Below, one piece after another: positions 31,667-39,945 of a stretch of 64,000 nt of DNA (positions are counted from its first letter, which is position 1; every line of letters starts with the position of its first letter). The translations under genes and the position numbers were made by a program. The notes beneath the pieces are model-generated. The model did not search any database. It was not told where the DNA came from and was given only the letters and a program-made list of their open reading frames with translations. This stretch comes from Oscillospiraceae bacterium (GTDB lineage Bacteria; Bacillota; Clostridia; Oscillospirales; Ruminococcaceae). The DNA is taken from NCBI GenBank assembly GCA_900752435.1, contig CAADVD010000022.1, positions 8,391 through 72,390 on the forward strand. Direction: 5' to 3'.

Positions 31667-34048
31667 CTATTGTCTCAGTGAAACGCCGATTTTGTCCAAT
31701 TGTTTCAGTGCGCGTTTGATGGCGCTGTCTGCTTCCTCATCCGTCAGCGTTCCCTTATCCGAGCGCATCAAGATGGAGTAGGAAACCGACTTCTTATCCT
31801 TGTCGATTTGTGCACCCTTGTATACGTCAAAAAGCTCGACCTTTTCCAAAATCGAACCAACTGCGTTTTTGATGGTCTTTTCAATCTGAATGATTGGCAG
31901 TTCATTGTCGCAAATTAAGCTCAAGTCGCGCGAAGTTGCCGGATATTTCGGCAGCGCTTTGTAGGTTTTCTCCGCGTTGGAAAGTGCAAAGAGGGAAGCG
32001 ACATCCAGCTTTGCCAAATACACTTTGGCGCCTACGCTGTAGTTCTGGCATACCTTTGGTGAAATTTCGCCGAGAATGCCGATTTCCCTGCCGTCGTGAG
32101 ACAGTACCGCACAGCGGCCCGGATGGAAGGTCGGGTTGTCGCGGCAAGGAGCAATGTCCAGCTCCGCTGTTCCTAGTCGGTCGAGCAGTACTTCCACCAT
32201 GCCTTTGAGCGTGTAGAAGTCCGCGTTTTTGCCATAGAGCGCTATGGTCAGCACAGCGTTTTCATCCGGTAAATCCTGATCGTCGTGCGGAATGTACTCC
32301 GTACCGATTTCATAAGCCCACAAATGCGGATTGCGGTTGTTGTAGTTTTTGGACACGATTTCCATGACCGATGGAATCATGGTGGTGCGCATGACGCTGG
32401 TGTCTTCCCCAAGCGGATTGGAAATCACCACGGATTTGCGCAGCGCGCTGTCGGCTGGCAGGTTGATGTTGTCGTAGTATTTCGGGCTGATGAACGAATA
32501 GGTCATGATTTCATAACAGCCAAGTGACAGCATGGTATCGTTGATTTTGCGTTCAAATTTCTGCTCCGGTGTGATTACACCACGGGAAACGCCGGTCATA
32601 ACGGTGGTTGGTATTTTGTTGTAGCCGTAGATGCGCGCAATTTCTTCCGCAATATCGGCCTTGTGCTCAATGTCAATGCGGAAGGACGGAACGGTGATGA
32701 CGTCGCCCTCGACGGTAAAGCCGAGCATGGTGAGCGTATCCACCATCTCTTCACGGGAAATGCTGACGCCTAAGAATTTGTTGATCCAGTCTGGAGTAAA
32801 GGGCACGGTTTTCGGTGTTTTGTCGGAATGATCCACATCGATCACGCCGTCTACCACTTCACCGGCGCCGAGCAGTTCCACCAGCTCGCAGGCGCGGAGG
32901 ATACATTCCATGGTGCTGTCTGCGGAGATGCCCTTTTCGTAACGGGAAGAAGCGTCGGTGCGCATACCGAGTTTTTTCGCGGTGATGCGGACGCTGCTGC
33001 CCTTGAAGTTGGCGGATTCGAAGACGACGGTTTGTGTATCGTCCATAATGCCGCTGAATTCGCCGCCCATAACGCCGGCAACGGCAACGGCTTTTTCCGC
33101 ATCGGCAATCACGAGCATATCTTCCGTAAAGGTGCGGTCAACGCCGTCCAGCGTCATCATGGTTTCGCCTGCATGGGCATTGCGCACAATGATTTGGTTG
33201 CCGCTGACGTATTTGAGATCAAACGCGTGCATCGGCTGGCCGTATTCGAGCATGACGTAGTTGGTGATGTCCACCAAATTGTTGATGGGACGAACGCCGC
33301 TGGCGCGGAGACGTTCGCGCATCCATTTTGGTGATGGACCGATTTTCACATTCTTTACGACTTTGGCGGTGTAACGCGGGCACAGCTCCGGATTTTGGAC
33401 GTCTACGGAAAGGTAGTTGTGGACATCGTCGCCGCAGCCTTTGACTTCCGGATATTTGACGTTCAGCGGAATGTGGTAGGTAGCCGCGGTTTCACGCGCC
33501 AAACCGATGACGGACAGACAGTCTGGACGGTTGGAGGTGATTTCAAACTCTACGCTGGTGTCGTTGAGACCAATGGCGGACTGGATATCCTGACCGACTT
33601 GGCAGTCTTCTTCAATCAGGAAAATGCCGTCTTCAATGGCATAGGGGAAGTCGTTGGCCGTCAGGCCGAGTTCGCCCAGCGAGCACATCATGCCTTGGCT
33701 GAGCACGCCGCGCAGTTTGCCCTTTTTGATTTTTTTGCCGCCTGGAAGGGTGGAGCCATCGAGGCAAACCGGAACAAGTGCGCCGACGACTACGTTGGTT
33801 GCGCCGGTGACGATTTGGATGGGGGCTTCCTTGCCGACGTCAATTTGGCAGACAACGAGTTTGTCGGCGTCGGGGTGCTTTTCAATGGAGAGGACTTTGC
33901 CGACCACGACGTTTGTAATTTCACTGCCTTCGATTTCATAGCCTTCGACTTTGGAGCCGGACATGGTTAAGTCTTCGGAAAATTGCTTAGGGGTGATGGA
34001 ACTGTCGATGGTTACGTAATCGGACAGCCATTTCATGGATAAGTTCAT
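31667..34048 (-). CDS. pheT: Phenylalanine-tRNA ligase subunit beta
   Basis: A 793-residue subunit of the alpha2-beta2 enzyme. It has an N-terminal tRNA-binding domain (VVVGKVLSIEKHPDADKLVVCQIDVG), B3/B4 editing domain (ITSNRPDCLSVIGLARE), B5 and a catalytic-like core. The C-terminal anticodon-binding FDX-ACB domain has YPATSRDLSLICD and GSILEKVELFDVYKG. ATG 34048 follows AAGGAG. In most bacteria it directly follows pheS. Here a 565-bp cassette separates the two genes; the cassette begins just upstream of this ribosome site. Confidence 0.97.
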   Translation of the reverse strand: MNLSMKWLSDYVTIDSSITPKQFSEDLTMSGSKVEGYEIEGSEITNVVVGKVLSIEKHPDADKLVVCQIDVGKEAPIQIVTGATNVVVGALVPVCLDGSTLPGGKKIKKGKLRGVLSQGMMCSLGELGLTANDFPYAIEDGIFLIEEDCQVGQDIQSAIGLNDTSVEFEITSNRPDCLSVIGLARETAATYHIPLNVKYPEVKGCGDDVHNYLSVDVQNPELCPRYTAKVVKNVKIGPSPKWMRERLRASGVRPINNLVDITNYVMLEYGQPMHAFDLKYVSGNQIIVRNAHAGETMMTLDGVDRTFTEDMLVIADAEKAVAVAGVMGGEFSGIMDDTQTVVFESANFKGSSVRITAKKLGMRTDASSRYEKGISADSTMECILRACELVELLGAGEVVDGVIDVDHSDKTPKTVPFTPDWINKFLGVSISREEMVDTLTMLGFTVEGDVITVPSFRIDIEHKADIAEEIARIYGYNKIPTTVMTGVSRGVITPEQKFERKINDTMLSLGCYEIMTYSFISPKYYDNINLPADSALRKSVVISNPLGEDTSVMRTTMIPSVMEIVSKNYNNRNPHLWAYEIGTEYIPHDDQDLPDENAVLTIALYGKNADFYTLKGMVEVLLDRLGTAELDIAPCRDNPTFHPGRCAVLSHDGREIGILGEISPKVCQNYSVGAKVYLAKLDVASLFALSNAEKTYKALPKYPATSRDLSLICDNELPIIQIEKTIKNAVGSILEKVELFDVYKGAQIDKDKKSVSYSILMRSDKGTLTDEEADSAIKRALKQLDKIGVSLRQ

Positions 34049-34065
34049 AACGATAACTCCTTGGA

Positions 34066-34098
34066 AAATTGCAAATTGCAAATTGCAAATTGCAAATT
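34066..34098 (+). repeat. Heptad array (AAATTGC), left end of the cassette
   Basis: Four perfect tandem AAATTGC units plus AAATT. It starts three bases upstream of the pheT ribosome-binding sequence on the minus strand. Confidence 0.92.
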
Positions 34099-34206
34099 AT
34101 TTTGTGAAATTTTAGCTTGTGCTTTTATTTGTTTGGTTTGTGAAAGAACATCATTTTTCTTTTAATTAAAAATTCCGTCAATGCAATTTATTTTTCGTCT
34201 GCGCTT

Positions 34207-34578
34207 CTATCCTTTTGTTTCTTGCTTTGCTTTTGAGGTACGAATGATGCTGTATAAAATTTTTTCAATTTCAATGCAGTCAGGGTAGATGGAGGAAAAC
34301 TCTTGTTCTGTTAAGTAATCAGTGGCTTTTAAAAGCTTTAGCCAGTATTTTGTTTCCGAGGTTTCTTTTAGGGAAATGTTGAGTTTGAAAATGAAGTCCT
34401 TGGAACTGGAAGCTTGTATTGCTTCGGCAACATTTGCGCCAATACTCGTTCCGCACCGCAGCAATTGTTTCGCCAAAACAAACTCTTTCTTATTCTGAAC
34501 CAAATACTGATATAACTTCACGATTCGCACAGCAAAATCAAACGACTTTGCTTCCACCACATTCTCCCGATATACCAT
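34207..34578 (-). CDS. Four-helix-bundle protein (S23 / 23S rRNA intervening-sequence protein family, Avd-like)
   Basis: A 123-residue helical protein. It has MVYRENVVEAKSFDFAVRIVKLYQYL, then LAKQLLRCGTSIGANVAEAIQASSSKDFIFKLNISLKETSETKYWLKLL, the signature of the S23/IVP family whose members occur in 23S rRNA insertions, near diversity-generating retroelements (Avd), and as solo genes. The function of solo forms is unknown; nucleic-acid binding as a pentamer is the family expectation. ATG 34578 follows AGGGAAACAAG. It rides in the pheST transcript within a cassette bounded by heptad repeats. Its codon usage is more AT-rich than that of pheS or pheT, consistent with transfer. Confidence 0.9.
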   Translation of the reverse strand: MVYRENVVEAKSFDFAVRIVKLYQYLVQNKKEFVLAKQLLRCGTSIGANVAEAIQASSSKDFIFKLNISLKETSETKYWLKLLKATDYLTEQEFSSIYPDCIEIEKILYSIIRTSKAKQETKG

Positions 34579-34599
34579 CTTGTTTCCCTGCCCTCATCA

Positions 34600-34630
34600 T
34601 TTGCAATTTGCAATTTACAATTTGCAATTT
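34600..34630 (-). repeat. Heptad array, right end of the cassette (inverted copy)
   Basis: TTT followed by four GCAATTT units, the third reading ACAATTT. This is the reverse complement of the array at 34066-34098. It ends two bases from the pheS stop codon. Confidence 0.9.
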
Positions 34631-34632
34631 TT

Positions 34633-35652
34633 CTAGAATTGATCTAAAAATCGCATATCGTTGTCAAAGAACATACGAATATCATCGATGGCGAAACGGC
34701 GCATAACGACGCGTTCAAGACCCATGCCAAATGCAAAACCGGAGTATTCTTCGGGGTCAATGCCGCAGTTTTGAAGCACTTTTGGATGCACCATGCCAGC
34801 ACCCAGAATTTCAATCCAGCCCTCGCCCTTGCAGACGCGGCAGCCTTCGCCGTGGCAATTGAAGCACATAACATCCATTTCAGCGGACGGTTCGGTGAAT
34901 GGAAAATGGTGCGGACGGAAGCGGACGACCGAATCTTCGCCGTAGAGACCTTTTACGAACAGCTCCAACGTGCCTTTGAGATCGGACATGGTGATGCCTT
35001 TGTCTACAACCAGGCCCTCAATTTGATGGAAAACCGGTGAGTGGGTAGCATCCAGTGCATCGGAGCGATAAACACGGCCGGGGGAGATGATGCGGATTGG
35101 CGGCTTGCGCTTTTCCATGGTGCGGATTTGAACCGGTGAGGTTTGGGTGCGCAGCAAGACGTTGTCCGTAATGTAGAAGGTGTCTTGGGTATCTCTGGCT
35201 GGATGGTCTTTCGGGATGTTGAGCGCTTCAAAGTTGTAATAGTCCAGCTCGACCTCCGGACCGCTGACCACGTCAAAGCCCATGCCGAGGAAGATTTCCT
35301 TGATTTCATCCATGACGAGGGTGAGCGGATGCTGTTTGCCGACGTTGAATTTTTGGCCGGGCATGGTGACGTCGATGGTTTCGGCTTTGAGCTGTTCCTC
35401 AAGCTGCTTTTCTTTCAGCGCCTGCACACGGCTGGTGATTTCCGCTTCAATGGTTGCGCGGACTTCATTGGCCAATTGGCCGATGACTGGACGTTCTTCA
35501 GCAGAGAGCTTGCCCATCTGCTTTAAGATGCCGGTCAGTTCGCCTTTTTTGCCTAAGTATTTGATTTTCAGCTCGTCCAAAGCTTTTAAGTTGTCGCACT
35601 TTTCGAGCGCGTCGATGGCGACTTGTTTGATTTGCTCTAAGGCTTGTTTCAT
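34633..35652 (-). CDS. pheS: Phenylalanine-tRNA ligase subunit alpha
   Basis: A 339-residue class II synthetase subunit. It has an N-terminal coiled coil (MKQALEQIKQVAIDALEKC), motif 1, motif 2 (LLRTQTSPVQIRTME, FHQIEGLVVDKGITMSDLKG), the FRPHHFPFTEPSAEMDV segment and motif 3 (FAFGMGLERVVMRRF). The CFNCHGEGCRVCKGEGW insert holds four cysteines and may bind zinc. It charges tRNA-Phe. ATG 35652 follows AAGGAG. A T-box leader upstream controls it by uncharged tRNA-Phe. Confidence 0.97.
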   Translation of the reverse strand: MKQALEQIKQVAIDALEKCDNLKALDELKIKYLGKKGELTGILKQMGKLSAEERPVIGQLANEVRATIEAEITSRVQALKEKQLEEQLKAETIDVTMPGQKFNVGKQHPLTLVMDEIKEIFLGMGFDVVSGPEVELDYYNFEALNIPKDHPARDTQDTFYITDNVLLRTQTSPVQIRTMEKRKPPIRIISPGRVYRSDALDATHSPVFHQIEGLVVDKGITMSDLKGTLELFVKGLYGEDSVVRFRPHHFPFTEPSAEMDVMCFNCHGEGCRVCKGEGWIEILGAGMVHPKVLQNCGIDPEEYSGFAFGMGLERVVMRRFAIDDIRMFFDNDMRFLDQF

Positions 35653-35736
35653 AAGATTACTCCTTATACATGTGAAATTGAAACGGAAGCACGGATTCAA
35701 TTCGTGCTTCCTTAAGGAACAAGGCGTTTTTGCAAT

Positions 35737-36110
35737 AAAAAAATCCCTGTCCCCAGACGAATACAAGGGACGAAGGATTGCTCACTACGCGGTACCACCC
35801 TGATTTCAGGAGAATTTTTGGAAAAATCTCGATTCCAATTGCCTGACGGCAATTGGCGGCTGACGGGAGATTTCTTTCTCATCAACCCGATTGAATCGTT
35901 CCAATTTCTCTCACTGACACTTCATTGAGCTTGATAACGGAAGCCAGCCGTTTTTACCTAGTGGCAGATTTTCACTGCGTTCAGCAAAACCACTCCGAAG
36001 GGAAACTTCTGCGCCGCGTTCGCACCGGCCGCTTTCAGCCTGCGGCAGCCGTTCTCTGGTGTGCGAAAGGAGTACGGGCATACTCACTTCATCTTGGTGT
36101 TTGCGATATT
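35737..36110 (-). promoter_or_regulatory. T-box riboswitch (tRNA-Phe) in the pheS leader
   Basis: The conserved T-box AGGGTGGTACCGCG lies at 35801-35788 (minus strand). It is followed by the terminator stem TCCCTTGT...ACAGGGA plus a T-run (35770-35737). The 5' Stem I region around 35980-36100 has a candidate specifier TTC (Phe) at 35999-35997 just before GGAG. Uncharged tRNA-Phe is expected to stabilise the antiterminator and raise pheST expression, including the cassette gene. The specifier is assigned by pattern, not by a computed fold. Confidence 0.92.
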
Positions 36111-36116
36111 AGTATT

Positions 36117-36145
36117 AATATAACAAATCTTTAACAAATTTGCAA
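36117..36145 (-). promoter_or_regulatory. Promoter of the pheS T-box transcript
   Basis: Minus strand TTGCAA (36145-36140), 17 bases, TATATT (36122-36117). Confidence 0.75.
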
Positions 36146-36166
36146 GTACGAATTTCACAAAATATA

Positions 36167-36195
36167 TTGAATCTTGAAGTCAAATACACTATAAT
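36167..36195 (+). promoter_or_regulatory. Promoter of the DUF6106-like/acpS pair
   Basis: TTGAAT (36167-36172), a 17-base spacer, TATAAT (36190-36195), divergent from the pheS promoter. Confidence 0.75.
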
Positions 36196-36302
36196 AAATA
36201 CAGAAGCTGTTGCTTCGTTTGGCGGTTTTGACGTCAAACGGTTGGTGAATCAAAAGAGAAAGGAAGTTTTCGGAGCAATCCGAACGAACAGAGGTTGTAC
36301 AA

Positions 36303-36821
36303 ATGGACGTATTTTTGGAACAAATTGTCGCAAAGAAAAATACTGGAGTGGATACGCTCAAGCGTGTGGGGATTGTTGTGGCAACGGTTGTCGTGGTCTA
36401 TGCCGTGATGTTTTTACTGCCGGGCATTTTTCCGATTCTTGGAATGGTGAGTATCTTGCTGGCGGCGGCGGCGATTTATGGGGCATGGTTTTTGTTCAGC
36501 AGCTTGAATGTGGAATACGAATACATTCTCACTAATGGCGAAATTGACGTGGACAAAATCATTTCGCGCCGCAAACGCAAACGTCTTATCACCGTCAATG
36601 CGCGGAATTTTACTGCATTTGGCCCGTACCGTGCGGCGGATCACGCGAATGAAACCTATGCCGCGACCATTATGGCGTGCAGCAGTCCAACTGATCCGGA
36701 CGCTTATTATGCGGTAACCGACCATCCAAAATTTGGCCGGTGCATGCTCATTTTCAATCCGAATGAAAAGATCATTGAGAATGCAAAAATGTTTATTAAG
36801 AGGAGCGTTATCACCAATTGA
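36303..36821 (+). CDS. Membrane protein, DUF6106-like
   Basis: A 172-residue protein starting MDVFLEQIVAKKNTGVD. Two adjacent TM helices (about 22-42 and 44-66) form a hairpin, followed by a C-terminal cytosolic domain that begins VEYEYILTNGEIDVDKIISRRKRKRL and contains HPKFGRCMLIFNPNEKIIENAKMFIKR. This matches a conserved clostridial family of unknown function (I believe DUF6106). The domain after the TM hairpin resembles membrane-proximal PH-like modules. Its stop overlaps the TTG start of acpS, so the two are translationally coupled. Confidence 0.78.
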   Translation: MDVFLEQIVAKKNTGVDTLKRVGIVVATVVVVYAVMFLLPGIFPILGMVSILLAAAAIYGAWFLFSSLNVEYEYILTNGEIDVDKIISRRKRKRLITVNARNFTAFGPYRAADHANETYAATIMACSSPTDPDAYYAVTDHPKFGRCMLIFNPNEKIIENAKMFIKRSVITN

Positions 36822-37183
36822 ACATTCAAACCGGAATTGATTTGGTAGAGACTGGACGCATTCAAAAGAGTTTGCAAAACCCTCGTTTTTTAACGAGGGT
36901 TTTTTCAAAGGATGAACGGGATTTGTTTGCACGCATGCGCGATGCAGTTCCTACCATCGCCGCCAATTTTGCGGCAAAAGAGGCGTTTTCCAAAGCGCTG
37001 GGTACGGGTGTGCGCGGCTTTTTGCTGGCGGAGGTATCCGTACTGCGCAATGAGTTGGGGGCGCCGTATTTGGCCTTAAGCGGACAGGCACAGAAGCTGG
37101 CGGAAGGGCTTTGCTTCAGCGTGAGCTTGACGCACACGGAGCATTATGCAAGTGCCGTGGTGGTCGCTTATTCCGCTGATTGA
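36818..37183 (+). CDS. acpS: Holo-[acyl-carrier-protein] synthase
   Basis: A 121-residue phosphopantetheinyl transferase that activates the acyl carrier protein for fatty-acid synthesis. The metal and catalytic residues Asp-8 (GIDLVE) and Glu-55 (FAAKEAFSKALGTG) are in place, and the C-terminal SLTHTEHYA is typical. It begins with TTG 36818 overlapping the upstream stop. Codons 20-30 encode a terminator-like hairpin (see 36876-36905), so transcription may be reduced within the gene itself. Confidence 0.95.
   Translation: MNIQTGIDLVETGRIQKSLQNPRFLTRVFSKDERDLFARMRDAVPTIAANFAAKEAFSKALGTGVRGFLLAEVSVLRNELGAPYLALSGQAQKLAEGLCFSVSLTHTEHYASAVVVAYSAD
36876..36905 (+). terminator. Intragenic terminator-like hairpin inside acpS
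   Basis: A 12-bp perfect stem AAAACCCTCGTT/AACGAGGGTTTT with a four-base loop, running into TTTTTT. It encodes QNPRFLTRVF within the acpS reading frame. The frame is not disrupted, so this is a structure within coding DNA, not a pseudogene mark. Confidence 0.75.
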
Positions 37184-37346
37184 ATTAAGGCTTAACTGAA
37201 TCAACGCTTCGAGAGGCAGGGAGCAAGTGTGCTCCCGCCTTTTTCCTGTTTGCGCTGATCCTAAGATTTTTTTAAGATTTATCCCCGTCGAATATTCAGA
37301 ACCCGCGCTTATAATCAAAGCATCGGGAGAACAAGGAGGAACTCAC

Positions 37347-38048
37347 ATGGAACAACCGAACGTTTTGGTGGTCGATGATGACCGCGAGATTGTGCGCGCC
37401 ATTGCCAAGCTGTTGGAGATGGAGGGCATGCATGTGCTGAAGGCTTACAATGGTCTGGAGGCCATGGACGTCTTGATGACACAGAATGTACAATTGATTT
37501 TGCTGGATGTGATGATGCCGCAAATGGACGGACTGTCCGCGACGCTGAAAATCCGTGAGAGCAAAAACATTCCCATCATCATCCTGTCCGCCAAAACGGA
37601 GGACAGCGACAAGGTGCTGGGGCTGTCCATGGGAGCGGACGATTATGTGACAAAGCCGTACAATCCGTCGGAGCTGGTGGCGCGTGTGAAATCGCAGCTT
37701 CGGCGTTACATGCACTTGGGCGGTGTCGGCAAGAGCAACCAGTCGGAGGAGCTTTGTGTGGGCGGGCTGTGTTTGGACCGTAAGGCAAAGCAAATTTTGG
37801 TGGACGGGGAAGCCGTTAAAATGACGGCGACCGAATACAAAATTTTGGAGCTGTTGATGGAAAATGCCGGACGCGTGTTTTCTGCGGAGGAGATTTACCG
37901 CAAGGTTTGGAACGAGGACGCGTATTCGGTGGAGAACACCGTCATGGTTCACATCCGTCACATTCGCGAAAAAATCGAAATTGACCCGAAATCTCCGAAA
38001 TATTTGAAGGTGGTGTGGGGCATTGGCTACAAAATTGAAAAATTCTGA
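37347..38048 (+). CDS. OmpR/PhoB-family response regulator
   Basis: A 233-residue regulator. The receiver has Asp-54 (ILLDVMMPQMDG), ILSAKTED and KPYNP. The winged-helix output domain has MTATEYKILELLMENAGRVFSAEEIYRKVW and ENTVMVHIRHIREKIE, closely like VanR/PhoP-type clostridial regulators. ATG 37347 follows AAGGAGG; the in-frame upstream extension is non-coding. It pairs with the kinase 45 bases downstream. A TATAAT near 37309 may be its -10. Confidence 0.93.
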   Translation: MEQPNVLVVDDDREIVRAIAKLLEMEGMHVLKAYNGLEAMDVLMTQNVQLILLDVMMPQMDGLSATLKIRESKNIPIIILSAKTEDSDKVLGLSMGADDYVTKPYNPSELVARVKSQLRRYMHLGGVGKSNQSEELCVGGLCLDRKAKQILVDGEAVKMTATEYKILELLMENAGRVFSAEEIYRKVWNEDAYSVENTVMVHIRHIREKIEIDPKSPKYLKVVWGIGYKIEKF

Positions 38049-38093
38049 GCAGAGTGTTTGGGATAAAAATGGGATTGCAAGGGGGATGTCAAG

Positions 38094-39893
38094 ATGGACA
38101 ATACGAATTTGAACCATACTGTTGTACCGCCGACGCCGGAGAAACGGCCGTTCTTCTATGGGCGTAGTGTGAAAACGCTGTTGTATATTTTGACGGTGTT
38201 TTGTTTTGTCGTAGCCAGTATTGGCGTTGTGCTTTGTCAATTTTCATACACGTTTTTAAACAATGGGGATGCATTGGTTGCTTATTTGGTTGCGGCGTTC
38301 TTTGCGCTGTTGACTGCCGGAGGCGTGGTCGCTTCTTGTTTTGTGACCGGCCGCAATGGTGTTGAGAAAGAGATTCGCCTTTATTCCATAGATCAAATTT
38401 GGGTGGAAATCCTGCTGGGCATTGGCATTGTGTGTTTTGGCATTTGGTATAGTTTGGTGAGCAACGTTCCCTATTACTATGATGAGGATGGCTCTTACGA
38501 CTTCTATTATTTTATGAACTATGTTATTCGTGGTTCTGTTGTCGGTGCGATCACCGGAAGTGCGATGTTGACCGTACTTCTTTCGATTGTACGTCAGCTT
38601 AAGGCCGATACAAAGAATTTCGGTTCCATTCATTTTGTCACGCGCAAGTGGGAAGAGTTTAAGGCCTTTCTTCGCAGTGTGATGGATGAAACGCGTTATG
38701 CACAGTACGATTTTCAGACGCGGATGCGCAAACGGCAGAAGAATTTTATCCTTGGCGTGTTGGTTTGTGCCGGTGTGGGATTGGCATTTTTCTGGACGTA
38801 CTGGGTGCCGATTTTGGCGTTTTTGGCATTGACGGCGCTGTGTATTTGGTTTGTGAAGAAAAAGGACAGCACAGTAGAGGATACAGCGCAGATTATGGCG
38901 CAGATTGAGCACATTTCTATGGGCGATTTAACTAGTACTACGCAGATCAGTGTACTGTCTCCGCTTTATGAAACGTCGCAAAGATTGGCCGACATCCAAA
39001 GCGGTTTCCAGAAGAGCGTGGATGAGCAGATTAAGAGCGAGCGCATGAAGATTGAACTGGTTACCAATGTGTCGCATGATTTGAAAACGCCGCTGACATC
39101 CATCATCAGCTATGTGGATTTGCTGTCCAAAGAAGAGGGGCTGTCGCCGGAAGCCATGGATTATGTGAAGATTCTGGCGCAGAAGTCCGAGCGGCTGAAA
39201 AATATTGTAGCCGATTTGTTTACGCTGGCTAAGGTGACCAGCGGTGATGAGACCATGGATTACGAAGACTTGGATATGTCCAAGCTCGTGGTGCAGACGC
39301 TGGCTGACATGGACGATAAGATACAAGGTTCAGGGTTTACGCTCAAGACCAACATTGCTGAGCCGCCGGTTCCGGTTTATGCGGACGGAAAGCGGATGTA
39401 CCGCGTATTGCAGAACGTGATTGACAATGCGCTCAAGTATGCGATGCCGGGAACGCGCATCTTCTTAGCGCTGACGGCCGAACAGGGGCGCGCGGTGTTT
39501 ACGGTCAAGAATACGGCCGCTTATGAGATGGACTTTACCGAGGAGGAGATTTTGGAGCGCTTCACGCGCGGAGACAAGGCCAGAAGCACCGAGGGGAATG
39601 GACTGGGACTGTCCATCGCGAAAGGTTTTACAGAGGCTTGCGGCGGTACGTTTCGCGTCATCATTGACGGCGACCAGTTTAAGGTTACGGTAACATTGCC
39701 GATTCAGTCTGCTAAAGTGCAAGCTGAGGGGAACGGGCAGGAGGAGGCCGCAGTGAAAATGCCGGTGCCGACACCGGAGAACGTCATGCTGACACCAGTG
39801 GAAGCGCCGAAGCCATCACAACCACAACCATCTCAACAACCACAACCGCCGCAGACTTCTTCACCGCCCAATACGCGCTGGAATTACTTATAA
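38094..39893 (+). CDS. Sensor histidine kinase with multiple TM helices
   Basis: A 599-residue kinase. Four TM helices occupy the first 165 residues and a further pair about 218-255. A HAMP-like linker follows (IEHISMGDLTS). HisKA has His-328 in TNVSHDLKTPLTSII, and HATPase_c has NVIDNALKYAMP and GNGLGLSIAKGF. The C-terminus carries an unusual 60-residue Pro/Gln-rich tail (PSQPQPSQQPQPPQ). It resembles VanS-like polytopic sensors. No effector gene is adjacent; the next gene is an ABC transporter on the other strand. Start is ATG 38094. Confidence 0.92.
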   Translation: MDNTNLNHTVVPPTPEKRPFFYGRSVKTLLYILTVFCFVVASIGVVLCQFSYTFLNNGDALVAYLVAAFFALLTAGGVVASCFVTGRNGVEKEIRLYSIDQIWVEILLGIGIVCFGIWYSLVSNVPYYYDEDGSYDFYYFMNYVIRGSVVGAITGSAMLTVLLSIVRQLKADTKNFGSIHFVTRKWEEFKAFLRSVMDETRYAQYDFQTRMRKRQKNFILGVLVCAGVGLAFFWTYWVPILAFLALTALCIWFVKKKDSTVEDTAQIMAQIEHISMGDLTSTTQISVLSPLYETSQRLADIQSGFQKSVDEQIKSERMKIELVTNVSHDLKTPLTSIISYVDLLSKEEGLSPEAMDYVKILAQKSERLKNIVADLFTLAKVTSGDETMDYEDLDMSKLVVQTLADMDDKIQGSGFTLKTNIAEPPVPVYADGKRMYRVLQNVIDNALKYAMPGTRIFLALTAEQGRAVFTVKNTAAYEMDFTEEEILERFTRGDKARSTEGNGLGLSIAKGFTEACGGTFRVIIDGDQFKVTVTLPIQSAKVQAEGNGQEEAAVKMPVPTPENVMLTPVEAPKPSQPQPSQQPQPPQTSSPPNTRWNYL

Positions 39894-39899
39894 ATAATT

Positions 39900-39940
39900 A
39901 TTGCCGAAAGCAATCCAATCGGACTGCTTTCGGCAATTTT
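39900..39940. terminator. Bidirectional terminator after the kinase gene
   Basis: A 13-bp perfect stem ATTGCCGAAAGCA/TGCTTTCGGCAAT with a 12-base loop and T-run. It also suits the convergent ABC transporter operon. Confidence 0.85.
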
Positions 39941-39945
39941 GTTTG

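Larger units (their letters stand above)
34066..34630 (-). mobile_element. Putative 565-bp inserted cassette with inverted heptad arrays, carrying a four-helix-bundle gene
   Basis: The segment between the pheS stop (34633-34635) and the pheT ribosome site is bounded by two arrays of the same heptamer in opposite orientation: AAATTGC x4.7 at 34066-34098, and its complement GCAATTT x4.4 at 34600-34630. Inside is one gene in the pheST direction. Without the segment, pheS and pheT would be about 20 bases apart, as expected for this operon. There is no transposase and no obvious target duplication, so mobility (probably in trans) is inferred from the boundaries. Confidence 0.55.

Noticed and set aside
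34066..34098. Short tandem arrays that could be mistaken for a CRISPR array
   Set aside because: The units are only 7 bp, with no spacers between them, and no cas genes are present.
34207..34578. Accessory (Avd) gene of a diversity-generating retroelement
   Set aside because: No reverse transcriptase, template repeat or variable repeat is found nearby; only the fold is shared.
36818..37183. Pseudogene call for acpS because of the internal terminator-like hairpin
   Set aside because: The reading frame is intact and the catalytic Asp and Glu are both present.
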